Source: Pogonophryne albipinna
Lineage: Eukaryota > Chordata > Actinopteri > Perciformes > Artedidraconidae
Reading direction: 5' to 3'
Assembly: GCA_028583405.1 (NCBI GenBank)
Contig: CM053260.1
Coordinates: forward strand, 11,244,660 to 11,308,659
Length of the DNA: 64,000 nucleotides
The notes under the pieces were generated by a model, which was not told the origin of the DNA, did not search any database, and saw only the letters and a list, made by a program, of their open reading frames with translations. Both the position numbers and the translations under genes were made by a program. This document shows positions 51,701 through 62,644 of the stretch, one piece after another (within the stretch, counting starts at the first letter, position 1; the number at the start of each line of letters is the position of its first letter).

Positions 51701-54700
51701 TACAGATCAGAAATCAAAGCCCTTGATTGGTCTCTGTGTGTCATTCAAGCTCGGGATAACCTCAGCTCAGGTGAGGTAAAGGACTCTCTGAGTGTTTAGA
51801 TAGTTAACTTAGTCTAAGTTCTCAGTGGGTCTCAAACGGTGTGGTCACCATTTATGTAAACACATATTTCCATTTGAGAGGGTAGTGATTGGTCTAATGG
51901 ATAGTGAGGTGGGCTGAAGATCGGAAGGCTGTGAGTTCAAATCCCGCCAGGAACACCACCACTAGTGTGCCCTTGAGTAAGGCACTTAGCCCTTAGTTAC
52001 TCCAGGGAGAATGTCCCTGTAATCGGTCATTATAAGTCGCTTTGGATAAAAGCGTCAGCTAAATGAAATGTAATGTGATTAGTAAAATATGCATGAATAA
52101 ATAAATAAAAAGTTAACTAGGTGAAAAAAAGGTAAGATACACTTTTAAAACTTGTTGAGAGAAAACTAGTCTTTGCTGCTGCCTCAAAGAGGAGCAGGGG
52201 GAGAGGAGGGAGACAGGGGAGGCTGATTCAGGAGCACAGACACACTCACAACTATAAATGAACCAAAAATAAATTAATAAACAAGTTTCAGTGTTTTTTT
52301 CATATTGGAAATGGTATGTTATTGGCTATGGCCATGATTTTATGATTATTGAAATGTATACAGTTCTGTTTAATATAGGTGTTTCCATAGATCTAGTCTC
52401 TTTATTTTCCCCTCAAAATGCACCAGATTGATGCATTTAACTCCAAAATAAAAAATAAAATCTTACCGGGGGGGCATGCCCCTGGACCCCCCTAGAGGAT
52501 TTGAGGTCGACCCCCACTAAAAATCACATGGATAGGTTCCTAAATACATTTATAAATACATTTATTTTTTTAAATAGTAACCTATTTCCATATGTTCATG
52601 TGTGGATAGTAGATTTAAACTAGAGGGCTATCATTATGGGCCCTGCCTGTACCTGTTCGCTCTGCCATCGCGTGAAGGGTCTGCTAACAAGCGACCAACA
52701 GAAAGGTTAATGTTGTTGAACGTTACCTCAACCCCCCCCCCGCTACCACCACCCCCCCAAGTATATTTCAGATCTGTGGGAAACACTGGCAGTTAATGGA
52801 CCAGCACCAGAGGCGTTCCCATACACACAGGCGTTGGAGCTGTTCTTCATGAAATCCCAGAAGGATGAAGTGCTCTGACAAACAGTGCCATCTTTGCGCA
52901 AAATGATTATACAGGAATGAAAAGTCAGAATGTTGTTAAAACTTTTTTTTTTTTTCGCTGCCACCACCCGCCCAAGTATATTTCAGATCTGTGGGAAACA
53001 CTGAACTCAACACGGACTACCTTCGCAACAAAGTACAAATGGTAACTGCATCATTATTCAGGCTAGTCTGAAATACATGAACCTCTTATTTGTAATGGGA
53101 AAAGAATAGACAATGTTCAATAATCATCATCCTGCTGCAAACAGCTTCAACCACACTTAATGTAGCTATGATCACAAGCTGATTTGAAAACCAAGAGACA
53201 CTCCTAACAGACACTTTTGGTTTGAATCCAAATATGTTATTAACAATGGCTCCATTGTTCGTGTTTGATGTTGCTCTTGGTAACAGCTTAACACACACAA
53301 AGCAATAGACTTCAACTAAGCTAACATAAAATATATTTAAAAACACAAAACATGACAAAGTAAGCACCTCAATGGATGTAGTGCTTTGAAATGCTGCACC
53401 ATAGCTCACTGACTGACTGGAGCGCTGAACTAAAACGAAAGTGCCTCTTGTATTTCAAATACTCTTGTAAAAGAACCACTTAGTTACCAGTTGATGCTTG
53501 TCGTTGAAAGCAAAATTAACCAAAACCCCAATTATCACAAGATGAGGGAGATATTTATAATTTCCCTTAGACAGAGTTCCTCCCCACATACCGTGCAGAC
53601 TGGCTGGCATGGCTGGCCATGTTGATGATGGTGGGCTCCGGCGAGGGGCTGCGAGATGGAGGCGGTGGGCTCTCAGCCTCTTCCATCTCATCCAGTGGCT
53701 CTTCTTTAATCTGAATTTGTGAACATCCTGCTGCCGCGCTCGGCGAGGGTCTCAGAGGTGGATATGACGGCTGGAGGCTCGGGACCGGACCAATAGCAGA
53801 AGATGTTACAGGAGGGAGAGGAAGTGAGGCTGCTGCCGGCGGGTGAGAGGAAGTCATGCTTTTCCCAGGGTGGGTCTGCACCTGAGAGAGCACTGGCAGC
53901 TGGGTAGGAAGGGACTGCATTGGCAAAGGCTGTGGCATGAGCTGAAGGGGGGGCGGCGGGGCGCCCGGAGGATGCGGGTTGGGCAGATAATTGAGGGGCT
54001 TCAGAGCAGGGGGAGGGGGGAGATTGGAAGGCATCTGAGGGAAAGGTGTAGAAGACTGATTATGTGGACCCTGTTTGTGTGAACTTGGGATTGGAGTGGT
54101 GGGAGGGGGCTTGATTTGAGGGCCAGAGAGAGAAGGCTGGGGGAGCTGAGACTCCCTAAAGAAGGGTGGGGGTCTCTGGAGGGCCTGAGCCGACGGGCCA
54201 TGGGTCTGCAGAGGCTGTGCAGAGTTGAGAGCCGGGGGGACCTGAAATGCTGGAGACAGAGGACAATCCTGACCGAGTGCTGGCGGAAGAGGAGGGGGAC
54301 CAGAGAGAGTGTGAGGGGCGGGCTGTGGGCGGGCGTTTGGTCCAGCTGGCTGACCGGCAGCGGGCTGAGGGGGGTCTGGAGAGGCAGGAGGGGGGCTATG
54401 AGCACCATCAGCAGGAGGAGTGCTTTGTGGTGGCTGATGAAGGATGGGATGGCCCTGAGAGGGGATGGCCTGGGGGGCTGGAGGGTCAGCCGGCCCCCCC
54501 ACAGCAGCAGCAGCCGGCTCTGGCAGGATCCCCCCGGGCTGGGCCGAGGAGTCGGAGTCGCTCTCGTTGCCCTGCTGCGGGCTGGAGATACTGGGGGAGG
54601 AGCTGCGGTTGTCCTGGTCGATGTCTTTGGTGTCGCTGCTGCCGTCGTCCTGAGCGCTGCGGCTCTCTGAAGAGCTCTCCTCCTCCACCTCGGCCTCGCC

Positions 54701-55706
54701 CTCGGACCGCGAGCCCCGAGGATCCTGGAGCAACAAATAAACACATTATGTAAATCACGCTTAGCAATAGATTATTAGGGTCGAAGAACTTTTTAAACAC
54801 CAAATTCCAGCATCAAACACGTAGATCAAGGTTATTTACTGTTACAACATTGAGAATTGTTTTAATGAAAACAAGCTGGCTTTAAAGAAGCTCACAGAGA
54901 AAATGAAACATGGAGAGAGGCTTGAGTAGATTACAGTGATGACGGACGCTCAAAAACGTAGAGAAAAGTTTCTGTTCATGCCCAAATAGTTTGAACTCAA
55001 ACACTCTCAATGACCCTTTGTCAAGGCCTTGATTACCCTGCCCCCTCAAATCCCAAAATATTCAAGGGTTTCAGGGACGCATGGAAACCAAGACGACTGT
55101 TTTTCTTTGCAGAGATAACATTTTATTTGACTCAAATAGTGGTGAAGTTCCCTCTCACCTGTGTCTTCGGCCTTTTAGGAGTAACTTTCTCAGGCTCTTC
55201 CGGCTCCTGGGCAGGACTCTCCCGTACACGCTTTGTTGTCTTTGGTGATGTGACCTCTTCTTTTATCTTCTGTGGAAACCAGATGACATTTTCACAGTGG
55301 TGTTAAAAAGAAACAGAAAACAACGATGACACAAAACCTCAATGAGCGATGTTGAACAAGCATGTAAGGCTGCAGCAGCATAACATATTATGAATATATA
55401 TTAGGGCTGTCAGTCGATTAAAATATTTAATCGCGATTAATCGCATGATTGTCCATAGTTAATCGCGATTAATCGCAAATTAATCGCACATTTTTTATCT
55501 GTTCTAAATGTACCTTAGAGGAATATTTTTCAAGTTTTTAATACTCTTATCAACATATGAGTGGACAAATATGCTTTATGCTAATGTTTATTATCATTTG
55601 AACAATGACAAATACTCTCATGAATATTAAACACAACAACCTCTGAACATTAAAAATATTCGCCTCAATTCAACCTGGAACCTCTCTCATACAATAATAC
55701 AATACA

Positions 55707-55759
<53 letters not shown>

Positions 55760-58700
55760 CTTTGGAGCTATGTGCAACTCAAGGCATATGCTCGAACGGG
55801 AGCTGCCAGGACGCTGCAATCATGTTGCGCACTATCCGTGCTGAGTGTGCTGATTCTCGTACAATGTCCCACTGTCTGGCTTCCTGCATAAAGTCAAGTG
55901 CTCGGCGCAGTTGTCGGCGAAATGTCGCTCCTCTGTTTTCATTTAAACAGCTCCTTATATCCGTTAGCGCAGCTAGCTAGCACCAGATGCTAACAACAAC
56001 AATGCACGTAAGGTCTCTCTCGCTCGCTCGAGCCACACATACACACACCCTCCCGGTCCTCCCGATGGCCAGTCGGTGCCTGCCGGTGAGCGTGGAAGTG
56101 TGGTCTGCCGCAAGCAGGCAGCAGGAGCGGGGCTGTCAGCATCAGCTTGTAGATGGTATTTTAAACTCGACGCGCTCTGAAACTACGGGGCGGCCGAGGA
56201 AAAAAATACACATGCGTTAATCGCGTTAAAATAATTAGTGGCGTTAATTTTTGTTTGCATTAACGCGTTATTAACGCGTTAACTTGACAGCCCTGATATA
56301 TATATATATTTTATGAATATGTTATATAATTCAGTTTCATGCATGCTGGGACGGACTTATCTTTCATTAAATAAACGGCTGAGTTCTTTGAAGATCTCCT
56401 CGTCAGAGTCATATTCGAACAGCCCAGCTCGTCTGATAAGAGAGTGTTACGAAGTGTAAAGTTATGTTTACCTTGTTCGTCTTCTTGCTGGATTCGTTCT
56501 TATTATCTGTGGAAGAAGATCTCAGCGAATTAGAAGTCGCTCCGCTGGGGGAGGGCTGGCTGCTGGACTGCTGATCCTCACTGGTGGGGGAGCCCGTGAG
56601 CCTCCTGTGGCCACTTCTCAAAGATGAAAGCTGGTTTAAAAAATGTATTAAAAGATCAGTATTCAATATTGTTGAAACACATGCAAGGAGACATGTTTTC
56701 CCTACTGTACAAGGCATTTTCCCAGTAAGTTGCATGTTAATCATTTTTGACAGATTCAGTAAGCGTGTGAGATCTCTTGTATATGATCATTGGAAATGTA
56801 AATTGCCCTGACACTTTCTTTTGAAGGTTTATTAAGTAATAAATATAACTGTATGGGCCTTAGGCTTACAGGTGCTCTGCTTCGTCGTGTCCTCATGCCA
56901 TGCTTGTTGTTCACCTCGTCTTCCTCTTTAGCAGGTTTAAACAGGAATGGAGCGACTGCAGATTTTGAAGCTGGCGGCAGACTTCCATGTTTGCTTTCGT
57001 GCGCGTGGCAGGTCGTGCACAGCAACGAGGTGTCTCTCCGCCCATGGTGCCAATCCTTAGAACCTGAAGAAAAGAAAACTTTAGGCAAGACCAAGAGTTT
57101 AAAAAAGGTTATAATACTGGTTACACTTTCTATGACACCCATGTCTAGAATAGATTATAAACATTTGAATATGTCAATAAAATCTGTATAATTATAGCTA
57201 TATAGAGCACTCATTGAGAGTCTTGTAATGCTCTACAACAACAATAATAACAATCAAGTCATTTTATGCACTATTCATTTTACTATTGTAATGTTTCCAC
57301 TCTATAAACAAAATGTATATTATAACTATAAATACACAGTGATATGACACAATATAAACATGTTTATAGATGTGTTATAGATGTGTTAAAGACCTTGGCA
57401 TAATGGAAAGTTTTACCCAAGCACTTTTCACACATTTAAAGGCTGTTACAGAAACGTATAAAACATTAGTACTAAAAAATACTGAGCCCAATCAATCACA
57501 AAGACATGCACTGACTTGTTGCACCGCAGTGGCTGCAGCTCTTGATTTCCTGTTCACTGTCTTCACTGTCAAGATCGTCTTCACTGGCAGAACTCGCATC
57601 CACTGCAAAGAAATATCAGCTTCAATAAAGTCATCCAGCTCATTTGAATTCCACACTTTGCAACAACGTAATGTCTGAAGCTCACCTGAATAATTCAGCG
57701 ATGGGGTTACGGGGACTGCTGCAGAGCGAGTCTTGGCTTTGCGAGAGGATGGCTGTCGACGTTGCTGCCGATAAGCTCTAGTTCCCGCAGCCTCAGGAGT
57801 TTTCTTCCAGTGGTAGTAGAACGTGATCAGCTCCCCCTGAGGACAACAACACAGGACTCTTTAGAACAATCCCGGTTATGTTTCTAATACAAAATAAAGC
57901 TGCCGTGAAATCACCGCATGCACTAACAAGAATGTTGTATGCAAAATGAGAAGTGTTCAATTACAGTCTTTTTGCTGGGCAGAAAGTCTTTCCGGATGCG
58001 GAAGAAATTCTTTCCATACTGTCTCAGGCCTTTGATGAAGCGTTTCTGTGGGGGGGGGGGGGGAAGGAGGGAGGGTGTTCGTGGGAAAAGTTAAGTGACA
58101 TACAGTTACAAGAAAAAGGCTCCAGTTTAGACAAAGTTAATTTTGTGATGTATAGAAAAATGTATTAAACACAAACAGTTATTATAATGAAGCACTAGAC
58201 TGGTAGGGGTAAAACAAATACTATTTTACTGCAGGCCCTCATATTAAAGTGATTAAAGTTCATTAAATACCTTATAAGACAAAGTTGAATGGACTCTGAA
58301 CCGTCTAAAATGCTAAGTATAGTTACATTCATAAACAGTTGGCATCCTTTTTATCCCCAAGGATTTTTTCCACCTGCACAAACATTCTGAAGGTCTAACA
58401 TTGACTGACCTTCAGTGCTGTATTACTAACTAAAGGCGTCTCACCACATCATCCTCAGACCAGCATTTCTCAATGAGCTTCGGCAGAGGCTTCTTCACCA
58501 GGCGCTGGAGAGCTTTTGCTGCATCATAGTGACTCGCATGGAGCTGGAATTGATCAAAACAGAGATGTTTGAATAAATCTTTAGCATCTTTACTGGATAC
58601 AGATGAAGTACATTTGAGTTGAGCTCCACACCATGTTGAGTGCGTTGAGTGTGGTATCATCACGGGAGGCTGCAAGACATCCATCCTCTGTTGACCCACC

Positions 58701-61251
58701 GTCACACATCCCTGCAAACGCTGCCATGCTCCTGGAGAAAGAAAAAGGTGAAGTTAATACCAAATCTTTCTAGAAAATGTAGTCTGATTATTAGGAGTGT
58801 TTCTGAAATCCTTGATAATACTGCTGTCTGCTGCAGAAAAAAAGCATTGTTAATAGTAAGGCTGAACCAAATGTCATTTTTCTTTAACATTCAAAGCTGC
58901 TATTGAGGTTTTCTTTTAAAAAAAACACCCCCATCTAGTTGTTCAAAAAGGACACGAAAATAATGAACAAACTTTGGCAAATATGCTCGCCTTATTGACT
59001 GAAGAGAGTCGAACCTAGGTGACACACAGTTTAGTGCCGACACTGACCTGGCCGCTCTGAGGTACATCAGAAGGTCACAGTCATTGACCCCCGGCATCCA
59101 CATCAGATCCTCCCTCTCCGTCTGAGTCTGCAAACTGGGAACGGGCCGTGGCTGCAACTCTGGGAGTTTGGCCTGCAGTGAGACCAAGACAGTACCGGAA
59201 ACAAATGTTGGACCAACCTTAAAGAACTCAACTGAATTTATGTTGAAAAACTGAGAATTAGATGGTAAAAACCCAAGCACTGTTTAAAATACAATACTGA
59301 CAAGATGTTTAAGACTTGTTTCAAAGTAATTGCCAAACAATGATTTACATTTTGATTGATTAAAGTGTCAAACAATGGTTATTATGTGTAACTAACTAAG
59401 GTAATTAATGGATAAAGGATTTCCTTATAATCAAATAGATGTAGTTGTTGTTTGCTAGTAGTGCCTGCTCGAATCTGTTTAACATAATGTGATACTCAAA
59501 AAGAATTTCAAATGTAACCCACAACAGAATAGCATAGACTGTCACTGTAAGACGTGTAAATAACAAATCATACTGGACAGACAGTTCTCACAAGTTACAT
59601 AATGAGCTTTATCCAACACTCTGCAATCTGTATACATACTTATTCAAATCAGTGTTTCTACAAATAGACCTGCAATGATTAGCTGAAAAATCATTGTCCA
59701 AGAAAAACTATTTTGAATCAATTTGTTAACAGAAAGGTCCAAAAATGATGATTTCAAGACTCTCTAATAAGGAGATTTCCTGCTTTTCTCTGTTTTATAT
59801 CATATTAAACTAAACATCATTGGGTTTTGGACTGACATTTAAAGACACAACCTTGTACATTTTATTTGTTATATTTTATAGACCAAACAATTATCAATGA
59901 ATCAATTGGCATTATAACCATAAATAATCCATAATAGTCAGAAATGCTGTCACCATCTACCCAACTCATTAATTTAAAAACACAAAATATAAAGGTGTAC
60001 CTGATGACTTTGTCCCACTCTTATCTCTCCCTGTGTGCTGTTCAGGCTCCTGGAAAACAAAAATAAAGCATTGAGTCATTATCTGAATTAATAATAATTT
60101 GCCACCTACAGTCATTGGACATTGGCAAAGAAAACGTACATTCAGTTATGTCCACAGTTGAAAGTGAGTGTGCTCTTCAAATAAGGGACAAAAATCACAA
60201 AATGTAGCAACAAACATGATGTCCTGGTTTTATTATGCATTACACTAAACCAAGACACTGCTATTATAATACTGTTATTATACATTAGTGGTATTTAAAG
60301 CGTATACAATGTAGTTACAACAACAACTAGCAGTTGAAAAGGAGAAATGATGATGAAAAAGTCAGCAAGCAAGCTCCCAAAGTGTAGCAAGCACAAGTAC
60401 TGCGAGTTGAAAACTGTGAGACGATTGTACAATTGTGATATTGTTGTGTTTACAATAAACGAGTCAGTGCAGGAAGTCTGTCTGCTATGCTGTATGCACT
60501 GTTATCTGATGGGTAATTATCACAGTACAGACGTGTGATCGATATCCTGGCTGTCAGAGCAGCTGTGATTTCAGCAGCAGAATAACATCCCGCCCCTACA
60601 TCAGCAAGAGCCAATCTCAGCTGTGACCTGCGACGTTTCCTTACATTACATGAATGAAATCCGACGCTAGCTACCGCAAAAGACTGTCTGTCAATCAATC
60701 AGACATGAGCTGCAAATTTTTACGGTCACCATTACGAGAACAGTGTGTGCTACTTAGTGAAATCCTAACAGGTTGACAGCAGCTGGCTGTCTTGGGGTTA
60801 ACTGCGAGCTAAAGTATGCAATCAATAACAAATATCAATGTTAGCGTGCACGACACGTCGCTGACACACACACAGCGACCAGTGTCAGCACACCCACAGG
60901 GAATAACAACCGATTAAATAAACGATGCACAATCTGCATATGCTGACATTATTTGAAATAATACCTGCAGAAACAACTGCTTGTTGCATTTAGGCGTTCA
61001 TATAAACATTTGTGTTTTCAACCAGGAGCTGCTAGCTGCTAACCAGACAGTAACATTACGCTGTTATTTGGCTAGCTTGTTAGCCAGACACGAACTTCGT
61101 GACCACTGACACTCCGACTATTTCACACACACGGCTCTCAAAGTCACGCTGCAAAACTGTTAAAAATACATATTTAATGCAGAATAACTAAAATATATTT
61201 GCAAACGGTAAGTTAATCAAGTTACCTCCGCGGACTGAACAGGTCGTCCAT
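42789..61251 (-). CDS. rere: RERE (atrophin-2) lacking the BAH domain
   Basis: A nuclear-receptor and HDAC-associated corepressor of the atrophin family. Seventeen coding exons: 61251-61226, 60049-60001, 59172-59048, 58731-58632, 58543-58445, 58045-57965, 57836-57686, 57602-57516, 57063-56870, 56630-56472, 55269-55159, 54724-53592, 51316-51106, 51005-50306, 50189-50052, 43910-43739, 42822-42789. Total 1189 residues; human RERE is 1566. Domains: ELM2 from about residue 15 ([30 protein letters not shown]), SANT at about 125-175 ([19 protein letters not shown]), a GATA zinc finger (CSHC...CTTC, SSKDWHHG), a proline-rich region, Arg-Glu repeats ([19 protein letters not shown]), and the atrophin C-terminus ([22 protein letters not shown]). 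The first exon encodes MDDLFSPRR and splices in phase exactly where human RERE reads RRLNSTQ. No BAH exons exist between it and eno1. Confidence 0.95.
43225..43300 (+). repeat. 3' end of a fish LINE/SINE-type repeat
   Basis: GTAAAGCACTTTGAATTGCC followed by GTGCTATATAAATAAACTTG and TTGACTTGCC is the tail shared by many teleost L2-type repeats. Its 5' extent is unclear; it may begin near 43010. It lies in the last intron of rere. Confidence 0.55.
44300..45135. other. GC-rich unassigned segment, possibly part of a DIRS-like element
   Basis: Base composition changes abruptly from the AT-rich intron to GC-rich, coding-like sequence. An open frame at 44489-44743 (minus) has no match I recognise. 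The segment abuts the 3' end of the Rex3 copy, and similar GC-rich sequence resumes on its other side. That suggests one older element split by the Rex3 insertion. Its family is not established. Confidence 0.35.
45136..47430 (-). mobile_element. Rex3-like (RTE clade) LINE, internally deleted and frameshifted
   Basis: Read on the minus strand. The 5' region is the leader seen in many fish Rex3 copies. Then come apurinic endonuclease sequence ([13 protein letters not shown]), a reverse transcriptase with [38 protein letters not shown] and the catalytic FADD box, and a C-terminal part ([20 protein letters not shown]). The 3' end is GATGGATGGATG (CATC repeats on plus at 45136-45150), typical of Rex3. 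Defects: the endonuclease is joined directly to the start of the RT near 46515, so a middle block is missing. Frameshifts lie near 46960 (a C-run) and between about 45650 and 45690. It is inactive. It lies in a rere intron in the same orientation as rere. Confidence 0.88.
47431..48399. other. Mixed repeat debris between Rex3 and the DIRS-like recombinase
   Basis: No intact gene. CAGTGTTGGGCGTAACGTGT near 47650 resembles a hAT terminal sequence. The GC-rich stretch 48090-48350 has coding-like composition and may belong to the same DIRS-like element as the recombinase that follows, but I could not align it to a known domain. Confidence 0.3.
48400..49331 (+). mobile_element. DIRS/Ngaro-type tyrosine recombinase C-terminus, interrupted
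   Basis: Two plus-strand pieces read as the end of a retrotransposon tyrosine recombinase. At 48466 the frame gives [20 protein letters not shown], with the HxxR catalytic box. At 49225-49331 it gives [20 protein letters not shown], with the region of the nucleophilic tyrosine, then a stop. The two would be continuous if the 0.7 kb between them (48531-49224) were absent. Just upstream, [11 protein letters not shown] lies in another frame, so a frameshift is also present. This is a dead relic. Confidence 0.7.
48531..49224 (+). mobile_element. 5'-truncated non-LTR retrotransposon 3' fragment
   Basis: The plus strand reads a post-RT region found in fish LINEs ([32 protein letters not shown], and, in a second frame at 48703-49026, [18 protein letters not shown]). 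A stop and a frameshift separate the parts. The 3' end is TTAAATAAAGG followed by an (AAATG)n tail. I would place it in the jockey/L2-like group, but the family is uncertain. It is inserted inside the tyrosine recombinase. Confidence 0.7.
49440..49711. repeat. 44-bp minisatellite, about six units
   Basis: AACCCTGC recurs at 49486, 49530, 49574, 49619, 49663 and, in variant form, 49706, so the period is 43-45. Each unit has GTGCAGGTTGCGGAC and GGTCCGCG. Within units, GCGGAC and GTCCGC pair across four bases, and CCTGC pairs with GCAGG, so each repeat could form two small hairpins. Confidence 0.92.
51452..52793. mobile_element. hAT-like non-autonomous element with GTGTTTCCCACA ends
   Basis: The left end (GGGTTTCCCACACATAATCT, then GGGCGGGCCGCCCAAGTATA) and the right end (AAGTATATTTCAGATCTGTG then GGAAACACTG) are imperfect inverted copies. 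GGGGGGCATGCCCCTGGACC near 52470 is another signature of this fish repeat. No transposase is visible. It carries a SINE and lies in a rere intron. Confidence 0.65.
51881..52076 (+). mobile_element. tRNA-derived SINE inside the hAT-like element
   Basis: A tRNA-like head (A box TTGGTCTAATGG; B box AGTTCAAATCCCG) is followed by GTGCCCTTGAGTAAGGCACT and the tail TAAGTCGCTTTGGATAAAAG. The tail equals that of the SINE at 30612, but the head differs. Confidence 0.85.
52958..53004. repeat. Second right-end copy of the hAT-like terminus
   Basis: About 45 bases (CGCTGCCACCACCCGCCCAA, then GTATATTTCAGATCTGTGGG, AAACACTG) repeat the right end at 52741-52789 in direct orientation. The duplicated end is separated by 170 bases of ordinary-looking sequence and a T-run. 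Confidence 0.85.
55403..56294. mobile_element. 892-bp TIR element with TAATCGCG-rich ends
   Basis: It starts AGGGCTGTCAGTCGATTAAA and ends, inverted, GTTAACTTGACAGCCCT. Both ends carry repeated TTAATCGCG/CGCGATTAA motifs. AT-rich flanks hide any target duplication. Short interior frames do not resemble a transposase. Probably a non-autonomous hAT-type element; it lies in a rere intron. Confidence 0.75.
55709..55758. repeat. (GT)25 microsatellite
   Basis: An uninterrupted run of 25 GT units inside the TIR element at 55403-56294. It creates spurious Val-Cys open frames. Confidence 0.97.
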
Positions 61252-62644
61252 GTCGAGGGCTGTTTGGATGTGGCTTGTTGACACTACGCAGCGCAGTGGG
61301 CGATACACACAAAAACTATGCGAATCCCCTATTACATGGCTATTCAAAATGGAGGCGGTGTAGTGGAGGGAGTCTGTCTATTTTTTTTCCCAGTGCAATG
61401 ACCTCAGCAGCCACAGCTAAGCCTTCAAAGTTCTCTGGGTGTGCATAACTGAGCATGTGCCGTGGAGAGGCTGCTCATCATCAGCTGCTGCTGCTCGGGG
61501 AGGAAGCCTCCATGAAACACTCTGTGGTTATTAAACTATTATGTAAACCATGACAGTAACATCCGACCGACACAAACCGCCCTGAATAACCACTTACTAA
61601 CATAATGCAAGGTATGCCGTATTTAATGGGTCTGGGATTATAATATACAATACGAAAGTACACATCACAAATAAATATATATGCATTTGAAAAAATTAAA
61701 TAAATGTATCATGTGGATGCGATCTGTTGCTGTGATTTATCGGGTACACCGAGCAGCTTATCACTTTAATTATTTATAATGTATTTCTTTACACATGCAA
61801 AAAAAAAAAATAGGATTTATTTCAAAATAACAGATACATCGATGAACAGATGCAAAGACTCTCAAGAGGGCCACTCCCCAGTGTAAATCCTTTATAAAAC
61901 GAAACTAATTTAAAAGTTTAAAAAAACCTCTGCAATTTGCATGTGATTTAAAGTATGATTGGTAAAACACATCTTATCCAAGTTTTAAAATAAAATATAT
62001 TTGGTAGGTTTTAATCATTATGTACATAATATAGATTATGTATACAATATAGCATTTTGTTGACATAGCAAACAAAATTTGAATAACACTTGAATTTGTT
62101 ACAGATATGTTTTTTGAGATATATTAACAGATTACACATTTGCAGATTGCAACACTTATGTATATTTTCCCCTATTTTGAGGCTACAAAGATCACTAAAT
62201 GTATTTGCATACTGAGGTACCTATTAGTTTTAATTTACAGTATTAAGGTCGCTGAAATAATATGACTGGGAATATATATCATTTTTAAAAACAAATTAAA
62301 ACCATTTACAACAGCAAAATGAAATAAATAATCAGGATACATTTGGTCACTAATACAACTTTATTATTAACCGTCTCAAAGTGCAGATTTTGTGATAACA
62401 GTTATTCAGCGCTGCAAATGTATTTTACTCAAGTTATTTTAACCCACACTAACAAACGGAACATATTACAGTAGAAGACTTGATTGTTACAATTTCAGTA
62501 AGTACAGTAAGTGCTCTATAAATTAATTACCAAATAGCTCCGATGTGTTTTTCATTTCATGTTTTTAGTTTATTTTATCCAATGTGTGGTCATGGATTTA
62601 CTATGCATGGATCCATTTGTATGTTAGGTAAATGCACCATCCAT
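61252..62644 (-). other. rere promoter region and eno1-rere interval
   Basis: Only about 1.4 kb separates the rere start codon from the eno1 stop codon. The right side contains the eno1 3' UTR, with AATAAA on the minus strand at 62360-62365. The left side should hold the rere promoter and 5' UTR. CAAAATGGAGGCGG near 61346 resembles a YY1-type initiator, though on the strand opposite to rere. No further rere exon encoding a BAH domain can be found here. Confidence 0.5.

Noticed and set aside
51881..51955. Possible tRNA gene
   Set aside because: Same reasons: tRNA-like head of a SINE, followed by the shared SINE tail.
54001..54753. Long alternative frames on both strands over the proline-rich rere exon
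   Set aside because: GC-rich, low-complexity Pro codons leave other frames open; the true frame matches RERE.
55709..55980. Val-Cys repeat ORFs
   Set aside because: They come from the (GT)25 microsatellite and neighbouring repeat DNA.
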